The translations under genes were made by a program, and so were the position numbers. The notes beneath the pieces are model-generated. The model was not told the DNA's origin, did not search any database, and saw only the letters and a list, made by a program, of their open reading frames with translations. Positions 40,633 to 51,199 of a stretch of 64,000 nucleotides of DNA are shown one piece after another. This DNA is from Chloropicon primus (taxonomy: Eukaryota > Chlorophyta > Chloropicophyceae > Chloropicales > Chloropicaceae): NCBI GenBank assembly GCA_023205875.1, contig CP060768.1:310001-374000 (forward strand). The letters run 5' to 3'. How positions within the stretch are numbered: the first letter of the stretch is position 1; every line of letters begins with the position of its first letter.

Positions 40633-42282
40633 TCATTTATAGTATCTCGAGGACACGGGTGCCGTTTGTGGCCGATCCAATTGCGCCCTTGACTTGGACA
40701 GACCCACCATGTGCTTTGGGGCACCAAATTGCATCATTCTGATTTCGCTTGAGGGCGTTGTGGCGAGGTTCAGCAAGATCGCCCTGGCGTGCCACCTCAC
40801 CTTGGGGAGCTTCGAGTTCAGCAACGGAATGACGTACCTCTCCCCGTCGAGCTCTGCGATGTTGATCTTGAAGTTCTCGTAGTGAGAGATGTGTCGGAGG
40901 CAACCCGCTCCATAGAAATTTGCGTCGTTCATTCCCGCCGGGGGCTTGACCTTCTTCCCCTTCTTCCCCTTTTTCTTTTTCTTTTTCTTCCCTTTCTTTG
41001 CCTTTGTCTCTGGCGCTGGGGCGGACTGGGCCCGGTCCACTGCCTTTGGAGGACCCGACGGCCCGCAGCACAAGTGCAGCAAGGGCAGGATGAGCTCCGC
41101 CTTCACGAGCTTCTCCACGGTGTGCTGCCTCGCCTGCTTCTGCTCCCCGGAGAAGACGATCTCCTCAAACTGGCTCACCTCCTCCCTCAAGTTCCCGGGA
41201 AGCAGGTGGCCCGGCGGAGGAAGCGACCGCACCGAGGTGTTGAAGGACTCGTTGAACATCAAAGAGTTGTTCGTGCTCAAGTTTGCTTCCCCGGTCCTTA
41301 GATCCGCCATGCTTTCGCTCAGTGGGATGATGCCCAGCGCTTCGCCCTGCCCAAGCGAAGCCGCCCCCAGCTTCAAATCAGGAGTAAGCAAGTTGTAAAG
41401 AGCCCCAGCCGCGTGCGCTTTCCCAATAAGTGCGCAGTAAGGATCCACGAGAACGCAGGCCAACGCTTCGATCCCCTTCATCTGCTCCAGCGTTTTCTTC
41501 ATCTCCAAGTCGTTTTGGGTCATGTAAAACAAGCAAGTCGCCGCTTTCTCTTTGGCGAGCGCGTGCAGGGACGATAGGCCTGCCTCCTGACACAGCCTCG
41601 AAAGCAGGGTGAGGAGGCGCTTCTTTTGCAGGCTGTTGTACAGGCTCGGGCTGAACGCCGGGTTTTTGCTCAGCCGGGCCTTCAAGCAGGTGGCAAGGCA
41701 TGAAGCAGCCTCAACCCTCGCGGCCAGGGAGTTGTCCTCGTCAAGGCACTTCGCTATTGGGTCGAGAGAAGTCGCAGCTTTGAGGAAGGAGTCCGTCTCT
41801 TCCTTTGCTAGCACGGCGAGCGCCCGGGCTGCCGAGGCTATCGTGCAGGGCGTGCAGTAAGACAAGTTTCCCATGAGCTGGTTCACCACAGCTGCGTTCT
41901 TGACCCCCATGACCGTCACCCTCGCCGCGTCGTCCACGCACAGGGAAGATATCAGCCCTATGGTCGGAGCCCTGACCTGCGTATCCTCATCCTTCGGCGA
42001 CAGCTCTATCGCGCTCAGAGCCGAGGTCAGGACGCCGCCTTGGACCAATTCCCCTCTCTTCTTCTTCCCCTTCAAGGCCAGCTGCCACAAGTAAAACGCG
42101 GCCTTGCTCCGGCTCAAGTGTACCGAGCTCGTTTGGCTTGGCTTATCCTGGAAGTTGAGCAGGAGGTCTGGTATGTTGTTGCAGTGCTTCCAGAGCTCCT
42201 CGCTCATATGCGCTGGGCGCGCATTCTTCTTCCCCTTCTTCCCCTTCTTTCCACCCTTCTTCCCCTTCTTTCCCTTCGGCAT
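40633..42282 (-). CDS. Armadillo-repeat protein, probably flagellar
   Basis: Single exon, 549 residues from the ATG at 42282. The N-terminus is a Lys/Gly tract (MPKGKKGKKGGKKGKKGKK), followed by alpha-helical armadillo/HEAT-like repeats through most of the length. Examples are APTIGLISSLCVDDAARVTV, ASAARALAVLAKEETDSFLK and HAAGALYNLLTPDLKLG. A second Lys-rich tract (KKGKKKKKKKGKKGKK) sits near residue 430. The C-terminus reads KSRAQLDRPQTAPVSSRY. The RPQTAP element and Lys/Gly tracts are common in axonemal proteins of protists, which, with CFAP74 and LRRC72 in the window, suggests a flagellar role. The specific family is not established. Confidence 0.75.
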   Translation of the reverse strand: MPKGKKGKKGGKKGKKGKKNARPAHMSEELWKHCNNIPDLLLNFQDKPSQTSSVHLSRSKAAFYLWQLALKGKKKRGELVQGGVLTSALSAIELSPKDEDTQVRAPTIGLISSLCVDDAARVTVMGVKNAAVVNQLMGNLSYCTPCTIASAARALAVLAKEETDSFLKAATSLDPIAKCLDEDNSLAARVEAASCLATCLKARLSKNPAFSPSLYNSLQKKRLLTLLSRLCQEAGLSSLHALAKEKAATCLFYMTQNDLEMKKTLEQMKGIEALACVLVDPYCALIGKAHAAGALYNLLTPDLKLGAASLGQGEALGIIPLSESMADLRTGEANLSTNNSLMFNESFNTSVRSLPPPGHLLPGNLREEVSQFEEIVFSGEQKQARQHTVEKLVKAELILPLLHLCCGPSGPPKAVDRAQSAPAPETKAKKGKKKKKKKGKKGKKVKPPAGMNDANFYGAGCLRHISHYENFKINIAELDGERYVIPLLNSKLPKVRWHARAILLNLATTPSSEIRMMQFGAPKHMVGLSKSRAQLDRPQTAPVSSRYYK

Positions 42283-42333
42283 GGTGCCACGCACTGCACG
42301 ACGCCCTTGTCAGACCACTTCGCTTCTGTCGGT

Positions 42334-42380
<47 letters not shown>

Positions 42381-42887
42381 GCAAACACACACGCAAACCG
42401 CGCAGTAGTGGTGTTGGCGTCAAGCCACTTGCTCAAAGTTGGTATCTTTGAAACCCCTGGGCAATTCTCCTGCACCTCCAGGTTCCCGCACCTCTCTTCT
42501 CGTCCCGCAACACCTTCCAAGGCGCGACCTTTGACACCCTTTCCCTCCCTCCTCTCCTCTCCCAACGCCAACGGGTCAAATTATATTTCGATTCTAATTT
42601 CAAATTCCAACTTCTTGCCCGGGAGGCCGAGATCCAGAGTAACGGACGCGAAGCGTAACGCTTTGCCCTAGACCTCGATCGAGGACGGAGAGGCGGTGAG
42701 AGTTTGCTTGCGGGTCGACGCGTTGTCGTCGTGTGGTGGCTTCGTTCGAACGTTGTTTAGTTTCGGAGCAACGACGCTTCTCTCTTTTTCTTTTTTGGGG
42801 GAGGGGCGTACGTTCGCCGCGGGGTTTAGTTTGGGCCCCAAACTTTGGGGTTGCTTTGCTGATATACGTTTCGGGTTTAGGGGAGCG
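42283..42887. other. Divergent promoter region
   Basis: Between the armadillo gene (minus) and TM9SF (plus). Contains the CA microsatellite listed separately and a GGGGGAGGGGCG-like G-rich stretch near 42795-42810. No gene seen. Confidence 0.5.
42336..42379 (+). repeat. (CA)n microsatellite
   Basis: 22 uninterrupted CA units about 50 bp upstream of the armadillo gene start. Confidence 0.92.
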
Positions 42888-45042
42888 ATGTCGGGCGGGC
42901 GCGCGATGTCGGGCGGGCGCGTGGCGGTGCGCGATGCTTCCTTGTGTCTCGCCGTCGCCGTCACGGTGGTGGCAGCGTTGGCGCCGGCTTGCGAGGGCTT
43001 CTACCTTCCCGGCGTTGCCCCACAGGACTTTTCGAGAGGAGATGAAGTTCAGCCCCGAGTCGGACGAGTGAGCTCGGCGAAGACGCATATTCCATTCGGT
43101 ACGTCTGGCGAAGAGCTGGTGGGCACGTGCCCTCCTCTTCTTATCCCCCCGCCCTCCTCGGCCTTCCTCTGACACGCGCGCGAAACTCTTTCTTCTCTTT
43201 CTGTTGTCTTCTTTCCACGCCAAACACCAAACCCACTCCACCGAACGAACGGAAGACTACTACGAGCTGCCGTTGTGCGATCCCGCGGGGAAGCCGAAGG
43301 ATGCCCCGGCAAACTTGGGAGAGATCTTGTCCGCGGACCGATACCACTCTGCTCCTTTCCAGCTCGCGGCCTTGGTCAACGAGACTTGCAGGACGATGTG
43401 CGACTTTCCCCACACCCAGAAGGCTGTGAGACTTCGAAGCGCTCTCATCATGGACGCCTACGACGTGAGAATCAGGATCGACAACATGCCCGCAATGTAC
43501 CTGGAGGCAAAGCCGACCAGGAACGAGGTCACGCTGGAGACCGAAATACGTCTGGAGGCGCCCAAGGAGATTGGTTACCCGCTGGGCAGCATTCGCATCA
43601 TCGAAGGGAAGAGGACTATGGTGGTGCACAACCACATCACCCTTTGGATCCAGTACCACATGGTCGACTCGCCGCAGGCCCGTGGGAAGAAGGCGAGGAT
43701 CATCTCCGTGTACGTGACGACCACCACGTACGATTCCAGCGATCCAAGCACGTGGCAAGAGAACTGCAAGCAGGCCTCCTCGAGCCCCTTTCAGAACGTG
43801 GTGGCCCCCCAACTTGCAAGCAAGCCCACACGAATGAGCTACAGCGTGAGGTGGGTCGAGACGAGCAACAGGTGGGCCACGAGGTGGGACAGTATATTGC
43901 AGATGGACTCGTACGAGCACGAGACCAATTGGAGTTCCCTTATCAACACCATCCTCTTGCTGCTTTTGCTGGGATTCCTCGTCGCGGTCATCATCTTGAG
44001 GGCCGTGAAGAATGACTTCGCGGCCCTCAGAGAGTTCGAAGGCGACGACATGGGCGCGGAAGACGCAAGCAATGTCGTCTGGAAGAAGCTGGCCCGTGAT
44101 GTCTTCCGCCAGCCGCGCAGACTTTTCTTGCTGTCCGTGCTGTACGGGAACGGTGCCCAGCTGCTCGCGATGCTCGGGATGCAAATGTTCTTTGCCTTGT
44201 TGGGATTCTACTCCCCGTCGAACAGGGGCTCGTTCCTCACTTACTCCCTCATCGGCTACGCCTTCCTTGCCGTTGTGGGCGGCCGGGCAGCCAGCAGACT
44301 CTACGGGTGCTTTCCTGACGAGATGAACAGAAGGAAGCTTGTGGTGGCCACCGCAACCTTGATCCCAGGCACGGTCTTCGGCGCCTTCTTCCTGATCGAC
44401 CTGGTCCTTTGGGCCAAGGGATCTTCTGGGGCGACGCCGTTCCTCACCCTGCTCTTCATCATGTTCCTTTGGTTTGGTGTCACCCTGCCGCTCACGTTTT
44501 TGGGATCGTACCTTGGCTTTAAGAAGCCTTACGAGTTCCCCATCAAGCCGGCGAGGATACCAAGATTGGTCCCCCAGAAGACGTGCTTCATGAGTCTGCC
44601 CGTGTTGGCAACCTTTGCTGGGCTGACCTTGTACTCGATGATGTTCATTCAGGTGTTCCAAGTCGTCCAAAAAGTGTGGCTTCACCAGTTCGTATACATG
44701 TTTGGGTTCCTCTTCCTCTCCGGCACGTTTTTCCTCGTCGGCTGCATTGAGATCACAATCATTGCCGTGTACCTCACCCTGAGCTACGAGGACTACCACT
44801 GGTGGTGGAGGGCCTTCTTGGTTCCTTTCTCTTCTGGAATTTTCATGTTCCTGGGAACGAGCATCTACCAAGCCATGCTGACGAACGAGCTGTTCGACAA
44901 CGTGCAGTTCGTCACCGTGTGGATGATGTCCTCCTACTTGGGAATGAGCTGCCTTGCCGTCAGTCTCATCGCGGGAGCGGTTGGACTTTGGAGCAGCATC
45001 TGGTTCACGACAGTCATCTACTCCCGATGCAAGCCTGACTAA
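42888..45042 (+). CDS. TM9SF nonaspanin
   Basis: Exons 42888-43098 and 43256-45042 with a 157-nt phase-1 intron (GTACGT...CGGAAG) give 665 residues. Nonaspanins are nine-span proteins of the endosome/Golgi involved in sorting of membrane proteins. A signal peptide (VAVTVVAALAPACEGFYLPG) leads into the conserved lumenal start FYLPGVAPQDF and DYYELPLCDPAGKP. A lumenal beta domain contains CRTMCDF, then nine hydrophobic helices from residue 350 on. The loop NRGSFLTYSLIGYAFLAVVG and the motif FKKPYEFPIKPARIPR, next to PLTFLGSYLG, are nonaspanin hallmarks. The C-terminal RCKPD resembles the COPI/KxD-type sorting ending. Length and topology fit TM9SF2/4. Confidence 0.92.
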
Positions 45043-45177
45043 AAAAGAAACTATCCTAAACCATCCTTCCAGCTTGTTGTTAAACTTCTCGCATCACCGC
45101 CCTCCCCCTCAAAGCCGAGCTGGCTAGCTCGCTAGAAAACAATTTCCAGAGAGAGAGAGAGAGAGAGAAAGGTCACG

Positions 45178-46506
45178 ATGGTGGCGACCGCTGTCTTGAC
45201 TTTGTCTTCGCCGTGGGACAGCTACCACAGGCTGTGGCTCGACCTCCTCCAGGCCGACAACGCTTCCCCTTGCGTCATCTACAATGCCTACGCCGGTGAC
45301 GTCCCTAGCTTGAGGGAGCTGAAAGAGAAGGAGGTGGAGACGCTGTGCGTCGTCGGGGTGGACTGTGGGTCGAACAACTGGAGCGCCCTTCGGGAGAACG
45401 AATGGGCGTCAAAGGTCGTGCGAGCGATCACGGAGTTCCTTAGCGCGGAGGAGGACGAGAGCAAACGGTTGTTCTGCTGCGGTTTGGGCAGCCACGCCGT
45501 TGCTGAAGCGCTTGGGTGTACGGTGTCGAGGAACCCGAGCACCTCCAACGTTGGGGAGGGAGGCGGCGAGGAGGGTGAGCGCTTCATTGTGGAGCCAACG
45601 GCGGTCCACGCCTGTCCGGCCCTTGTGGATACGATTGGCAGCTGGTTGAGGGAGACTAGGACGAACTCTCTGTCGCCTACGCCAAGATTGATGGCGAACG
45701 GCGACAGTAAGGTTGATCTGGGGAGCACCTTGTTTTTGCTGGAAAGCCACAGTGAGCAAGTGTCAGAACTGCCGCCCAGCTGCCAAATTCTCGCGAGCTC
45801 GAAGAAGACTCAAGCGGAGATCTGGACGATGGGCAAGAAGGTCTTGGCCTACCAGTGCCACCCGGAGCTCACGCCGGCTCTCTTCCGCGGCATGGTCCTG
45901 CCCAAGGTCGCGGAGTCGAAGCTGAGCTCCTCACAGGCAACAGAAGAGGCGAACTCCAAGCTGGATGACTTTGTCCTGGACTCTGAAGTCCTCGCGGCAA
46001 TGGCGAGGCACTTTATCAATGGGAACTGGATTGAATTGTCGCCGCAGAGGGACGCGAAGAAAGGCAGCGAGTCTGCGATCAAGTCCATGCCTGGTGGTGG
46101 TGGAGCCTCGGGGCTGTCTCCGTTACTCCAAGATGGAAGGATGCAGCAGGGGGGAGATTCGGTGTCGGCAGTGCAGCTTGACGGAGTCCTTGAAACGGCA
46201 AAGAAGATGTTCAACTCTGTTGCGCAAGCGATTCGCGGGGAGTTCAAAATACCGCAGATGGAATACGAGCTGCTGGGGAAGATGAACAAAGTGGCGAGCG
46301 AGAAGTATAATCACATGGCGGACTTCACCGCAGGACTTTCGGTGTTCGTGGAGTCCCTGAGAGAAAAGGAGGAATCGCTGCAACCCCTGGCTTCACAAAT
46401 AGATGGCTTGGAGAATCAACTGAACGAGCTTGAGAGTCTGGTGCTTCAGCTTGACGAGTACAGCAAAAGGCTTGAGAACAGAGTGAAGAAATACGTCTTT
46501 TCCTAA
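45178..46506 (+). CDS. Glutamine-amidotransferase-like / BLOC1S2 fusion
   Basis: Single exon, 442 residues. Residues 1-245 look like a class I glutamine amidotransferase: the nucleophile-elbow region LFCCGLGSHAVAEALGC (Cys100, Cys101), the segment LESHSEQVSELPPSCQILAS, and the closing dyad CHPE (His228, Glu230). The canonical nucleophile position relative to the GxH step is Gly102, with Cys one or two residues early, so activity is doubtful. Residues 345-442 match BLOC-1 subunit 2: MFNSVAQAIRGEFKIPQMEY, LLGKMNKVASEKY, LQPLASQIDGLENQLNELES, LDEYSKRLENRVKKY. BLOC1S2 is a helical subunit of BLOC-1/BORC in lysosome-related organelle traffic. The frame runs through both without a stop. Its stop lies 45 nt from that of the convergent MCM9 gene. 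Confidence 0.82.
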   Translation: MVATAVLTLSSPWDSYHRLWLDLLQADNASPCVIYNAYAGDVPSLRELKEKEVETLCVVGVDCGSNNWSALRENEWASKVVRAITEFLSAEEDESKRLFCCGLGSHAVAEALGCTVSRNPSTSNVGEGGGEEGERFIVEPTAVHACPALVDTIGSWLRETRTNSLSPTPRLMANGDSKVDLGSTLFLLESHSEQVSELPPSCQILASSKKTQAEIWTMGKKVLAYQCHPELTPALFRGMVLPKVAESKLSSSQATEEANSKLDDFVLDSEVLAAMARHFINGNWIELSPQRDAKKGSESAIKSMPGGGGASGLSPLLQDGRMQQGGDSVSAVQLDGVLETAKKMFNSVAQAIRGEFKIPQMEYELLGKMNKVASEKYNHMADFTAGLSVFVESLREKEESLQPLASQIDGLENQLNELESLVLQLDEYSKRLENRVKKYVFS

Positions 46507-46551
46507 CCACGGAAACGAGAACAGAATTTTTCAAGTTGTGTACAGTGTAGA

Positions 46552-49203
46552 TTACCTTCGGTTGTTCTCCTTGCTCCAAACATCGTAGCGATCTCCCCAG
46601 AGTTCTTTCTTCTTCTTCTCGCGGCGAAACTCGTCGTCCTCCTCCTCCTCTCCGCCAAAGTCTTCCTGAGACAAGTTGGCGTCACCCAAGGGCGCAGCGG
46701 TGAGGTACTTCCTTTTGCCGGGCCCCCCGTTGCAGTCGTCAAGAATCCCAAGTGAGGCCAGGAGCATTTGCTCCATTTTTCTGGACTCCTCGTCGGGATC
46801 GCGGGGTGCGAGCGACTGAGTCACGTTTTGCACGCCAAGGATCAAAGAATTTTTCATGGAAGCCTCCATCAGGCAGATGGCTGCAACGGCATCTTGCAGC
46901 CTGACCTGCTCCCTGGCCATCAATCGCGCGTGAGCCTGAGATAGCCTCACCAAGGACTCCAACATTCGTATCGTTGTTCTAGCCGATGGCCTGTTGTTTG
47001 ACTCCGATGCAGACAACTGCCGTTGTCTCTGGTAGTAGAGCTTCAGCACGTTCTCTGCATCCTTTGTCATGACCGGATTCAGTTTCCTCACGTAAGCTAC
47101 GTAGCTCTTCATTTTTTCTTGCGACCAGTATTCGTTCCCTGCGGCATCCTGGGACCCACAAGAGTTGTCACTGTGCTGATGCAGGACATGATCTGCGATC
47201 AAAGAGTCCCACTCTTTCAAGGAGAGGTCCCTCACCGTCAACACGAGGTCGAACCTGCTCAAGAGCGGCGCCGAAATGTTTACCATGTTTTCATCAAAAC
47301 CGGTCGTGAAGGGGTCGTAGCTTTGCTTCCTACCTGACTTGGGCTTCTTGATATTCGTGGAAGCAATGATTGCTGTCTGGGACCTTAGCTTGGTCACAAG
47401 CCCGGCCTTTGCTATGCTTAGAGTCTGTTGCTCCATCGCCTCGTGGATTGCGGCCCTGTCAGATTCCCTCATGGTCTCGAATTCATCGATGCAGCACAAA
47501 CCCCCGTCCGCCAGGACGAGGGCCCCAGCCTCGAGCGTCCATTCACTCCTTTTCCCCAGCTTCCCCCTGGCACCACCACCTGTCGTAGACCTGTCTCCCC
47601 TCGAGACAACGGCAGTCGCAGTGAGCCCCGCATTGGTCGAGCCCCTTCCGTTTGTCACCACACTTCTCGCACTGAGCCTTGCGGCGCATCTCATCAGCTG
47701 GGATTTACCGGTACCAGGATCACCAGCGAGCAGCAGGTGGCACTCCCCTCTGACAGAATGATTCCTGTCCTTCTGGTCCTGCACCGCTGCTGCAGACTTG
47801 GCCTTGAGGGATGCTTCGTTTTCAGCGACAGCCTTGCCGCTCGCCCCTCGCAATGGGACGCCTCCGCACAGCACGAGCATCACGGCAAGCTTGGCAATGT
47901 ACAGACCGTGGACCTGGGGCGACAGAGAGCCCACAATGAGGTCCCTGCCCGCCAGCGGCTTTGACGCGTACGTGCTCCAATGCCGGGCAACCCAAGCGCT
48001 CGAGTCGTCTGCTGGCGTGGCGGTCAGGCTGACAAGGTCTCCGCCTGCCGATGGGGAGCGTCCAGGAAGCCTGCCTTGAAGCTCGGCGGAATTTCCTGCC
48101 CCTGTAGGTCTGCCCGAGGCCAAAGATGGCTTGCTGGGTGCCTCCACAGCAGCGAGTCTCTTCTTGTTCAAATGCACCACATGAACTGCGTTGATCAAGA
48201 GCTCCACCTCACACTGCATCTCTATTTTCCCAATTTTCTTCCAGTGCTGGATCAGGATCCCCGTGACCTGAACTTCGTCCCCTGGCCTGAACTTATCCAC
48301 GAGGTCGTCTTCCAATCTCACCGTGATTGACTTTGGCGTCTTGTTTCCTCCGGCGCTCTCCCTCCCGGTACTAGAGCCCCGCGAGCCCCCGAGCTGCCTG
48401 TTCCACTCCTGCAGTCTTAATTCTTGGCAATCCTTGTGGTACTGATTCTCTTCACACCTCGTGAAGTTCGTTCCTTGGCAGCCGCTCTGGGGCTGCTCTT
48501 GGGATCCCCTCGACGAAGAGCCCTGGGACCCTTGGAACTCCCGTCCCAGCCTCTTCTTCCTCCGGCGACCCTTTGCGTCGTTTGGGCAAACTTCTGGAAG
48601 CTGGACGTGCCCGCCGGCGTGGATATCGACGTCCACTTCAAACCTCGAGTGGCACCGGTTGCACTCGTACTGTTGCTTGTACTCCACGAGGTGCGGGGAC
48701 CCCAGCTTCGTGATGGTGCCGCTCACACAGACAAGGCGACTGGCCATGCAGGCCCGCAGCTCGCCCACCGAAGGGCTGACGAGAGACCTCCCGGGCATGG
48801 CATCCCAAGAATTGTTCAAGCGAGCGCCAGGGATGCCGTACACCCTTGCCTTTGCGTTCGGCTTGACCGTCATGTCCTCCCCTCTCGGGTGCTTCGACTT
48901 CATGTAGTGCTGGGCGGCTACAAGCGCTCTGTCAAAGTGCTTCAGGAGGAGCAGGGGGTCCCTCACGACTTGCTCGACCAAGAACGGCTGCGCCTGGGCG
49001 AGCTCCACCAGGCAAACCTCCACCACCAGCTTGGCGTCCTCCTCTCCCGCCCCCGTTGCGTTGCTTCCAAGCCATCCCGCTTCGTGTTCGCCATCTTCCT
49101 TGGCGAGGAGAACCCTTTCGATCTGCCCAGAGCACGTTATCGAGAGCAAATAGTGCCCGGCCAGAGCATCTATCACCTCCCCGGCCTTCGGATGCCCTGC
49201 CAT
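46552..49203 (-). CDS. MCM9: MCM9 helicase
   Basis: Single exon, 883 residues from the ATG at 49203. MCM9 forms a complex with MCM8 in homologous recombination and break repair. The N-terminal OB domain carries a zinc site (CNRCHSRF). Between C-x2-C and the second half sits a basic, low-complexity insertion (KGRRRKKRLGREFQGSQGSS), then YHKDCQELRLQEW. The AAA+ core includes Walker A (GDPGTGKSQ, near residue 491), Walker B (GLCCIDEFE, near 571), sensor ASTN and the arginine finger in PLLSRFDLVL (near 649). The lid ends with LVRLSQAHARL. The zinc-region spacing and QELRLQEW resemble MCM9 and MCM8 more than MCM2-7. MCM9 is favoured by the motif VRLEDDLVDKFRPGDEV. MCM8 is the main alternative. Confidence 0.82.
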   Translation of the reverse strand: MAGHPKAGEVIDALAGHYLLSITCSGQIERVLLAKEDGEHEAGWLGSNATGAGEEDAKLVVEVCLVELAQAQPFLVEQVVRDPLLLLKHFDRALVAAQHYMKSKHPRGEDMTVKPNAKARVYGIPGARLNNSWDAMPGRSLVSPSVGELRACMASRLVCVSGTITKLGSPHLVEYKQQYECNRCHSRFEVDVDIHAGGHVQLPEVCPNDAKGRRRKKRLGREFQGSQGSSSRGSQEQPQSGCQGTNFTRCEENQYHKDCQELRLQEWNRQLGGSRGSSTGRESAGGNKTPKSITVRLEDDLVDKFRPGDEVQVTGILIQHWKKIGKIEMQCEVELLINAVHVVHLNKKRLAAVEAPSKPSLASGRPTGAGNSAELQGRLPGRSPSAGGDLVSLTATPADDSSAWVARHWSTYASKPLAGRDLIVGSLSPQVHGLYIAKLAVMLVLCGGVPLRGASGKAVAENEASLKAKSAAAVQDQKDRNHSVRGECHLLLAGDPGTGKSQLMRCAARLSARSVVTNGRGSTNAGLTATAVVSRGDRSTTGGGARGKLGKRSEWTLEAGALVLADGGLCCIDEFETMRESDRAAIHEAMEQQTLSIAKAGLVTKLRSQTAIIASTNIKKPKSGRKQSYDPFTTGFDENMVNISAPLLSRFDLVLTVRDLSLKEWDSLIADHVLHQHSDNSCGSQDAAGNEYWSQEKMKSYVAYVRKLNPVMTKDAENVLKLYYQRQRQLSASESNNRPSARTTIRMLESLVRLSQAHARLMAREQVRLQDAVAAICLMEASMKNSLILGVQNVTQSLAPRDPDEESRKMEQMLLASLGILDDCNGGPGKRKYLTAAPLGDANLSQEDFGGEEEEDDEFRREKKKKELWGDRYDVWSKENNRR

Positions 49204-50100
49204 GCCGAATTATTACCAGTGCTGCTGCTGCTGCTCACCTTCTCTTCATCCTCTCCCGTTCGCTATTTTTTCCAAGCGAGGCCTCTTTCAAAAGTGAGAG
49301 AGAGATAGAGAGAGAGGACCGCGGCGCAATAATCTCCCGACCAAGCCTCGCCTCTCCTCCCCTCTGCCTCTCCGTGGCCTCCCCCTCTCACCGTCCTTCA
49401 CCCAACTCACTCCAAAGTCCCCACGTACTTGGTCGACCACGTGGTCGTTTCTTTCGAGCGAGGGCTCTTTGGAAAGAGCAAGAGATGAGGAATCGTCCAA
49501 GCAACCTCCTCGCCGCAACCCTTCCCTTCCCCCCCCGCCTTCCCGCGTCCCGATCACAAAGCCTACCACCAATCCCAGATCGATCGCGATCTGTCATCTC
49601 CAAAGTGCTTCCCGCGTTCCGCGGGAAAACCAAAAAATGGTTCGGACAGAAGAGACGCGAGTCCCGGCGTCCAAGAGGGAAGGAAGGTGTTGTTTGTCGA
49701 GGACTTTGTGCACGGACGGTGACGTCAAAGGGGAGGAGGTGTTAAAAAAACGGAAGGACGTCTCAAAGACTTTCGATTGATACCTCGGCTGAAGGTTTTG
49801 ACGCACGGAGTGGTCTCCCTTTGAGACGACAGGCGTTAGAGAAGGCTGCCCAAGACCGAGACCAAGACCGAGGACCAAGGAGGGAAGGAGGGAAGGCAAG
49901 ATTGATTGAGGTGCGAATTTGTTTCGGACCACCAACGCAAGCAAGTGTCTCGTGTCCAAAAACAAAACAAAAACATCCTTCACCGAGGTATCTGTCTGTT
50001 CTGCCCAACGAGACGTGCGTGCCTACTTTTTGTGTCCAAGCCCAAGGAAGGAAGTGTCGATTGATTGATTGATTGATTGAGTCTGAAGTTCGAGGAAAGT
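49204..50100. other. Divergent promoter region
   Basis: Between MCM9 (minus) and the coiled-coil gene (plus). Contains a CTG-rich run near 49220-49236, a GAGAGA stretch near 49291-49316 and a TTGATTGA tetranucleotide run (50057-50080) shortly before the start. No gene recognised. Confidence 0.45.
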
Positions 50101-51199
50101 ATGGTGACCGCAAAGGTGGAGAAGGTCACGGTGGTGCCAGGGATGAGCCCCTTCCTGCAGAGGACGAAGAGCTCGAACAATGGTGGCCTCCTCGAGGACG
50201 GCGAGAGTGACGCGGGGTCGGACGGGAGCGGCAAGTTCAACAAAGTCATCAGGGATGCCGAGACAAACGTCGCGAGGCTGGCGGGAGTGATGCAGAACGC
50301 GGAGGCGGAGCTCGAGAAGGCGTTTAACCGGACTGGAGCCTTGCAGAAAGACTACACAAACAAGTTGGAGCAGCAACTCGAGGAGCTCAAGGGCATCCTG
50401 GGGAGCAAGCAGGCGCAGGTGACGTACCTCGAGGACAAGGTGGGCAACCTGAAAGAGAATTACGGGGAGAAGCTGTCTCAGGCCCAAGCCAAGATCGCTG
50501 CCTTGGAACAGGAGCAGAGAAGGTACAAGCACTCGCACACGCAGGAGCGAGCGAGACTGTCGGAGAACCTTCAGAGAGACCTTTCTGCTTTGAACGTTCA
50601 AGTGCGACAACTGAATCAGAGCAAAACGGAACTGGAGAAGCAAGTGGAGCGGCTCAGCATCGAGAACAGCGTCCTGAAGAGGAAGGAGAAAGTGTCCCCG
50701 GCTTCAGTCTTCGAGTTCGACGTCAATCGCGTCTCCAAGTTAGAGAAAGAGATGCAAGAGTGCAAGCAGCAGCTTGGCTTGGAGAAGGCGAGGAACGCGA
50801 AGCTGCAGAAGAAGATACAAAAGCTCGAGGAGGAGAGCCGCAAGGTGAGCCCATCACCCGACGTGGGAACCCGGGTGCGAGGGTTTTGGACGACCTGCAG
50901 ACACTGACAAAGCCGGTTTGGTTTCTTTCCTCCTCCCTTCGGTTCGATCGATGCAGGCGGACTTGGTGATGAGCGAGAAGTACAGGAATTTCGCGGACAT
51001 GAAGGTCCCCTACAAGGAGCAACTGAGGAGGGAGAACGAAGAGCTGAGGAGCAGCCTCTTGGCGAGCACCTTGGCGACCGACCCCGCGGCGAAGCAAAAG
51101 GAGCTCGACGACATCCACCTCAACTGGGTGAACAGAGTCTTGAACTCCGGGCACTTTGAAGGATCCGTTTGTGGAAACAGCTGGTGGTCCTCCTATTGA
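50101..51199 (+). CDS. Coiled-coil protein of unknown function (copy 1)
   Basis: Exons 50101-50844 and 50957-51199 with a 112-nt phase-0 intron (GTGAGC...ATGCAG) give 328 residues. From residue 45 to 250 the sequence is a near-continuous coiled coil (LEKAFNRTGALQKDYTNKLE, QLEELKGILGSKQAQVTYLE, LNVQVRQLNQSKTELEKQVE). A short globular-looking tail follows (DLVMSEKYRNFADMKVPYKE, NWVNRVLNSGHFEG). There is no membrane span or enzymatic motif. The function is not recognised; scaffold, flagellar or cytoskeletal roles are possible. The 3' part of this gene, from 50309 on, is repeated at 59747 together with the cyclase. TGTAA at 51232-51236 is a candidate poly(A) signal. Confidence 0.75.

Noticed and set aside
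42336-42379. CA run as a possible telomere-like or origin element
   Set aside because: It is a plain dinucleotide microsatellite without any associated structure.
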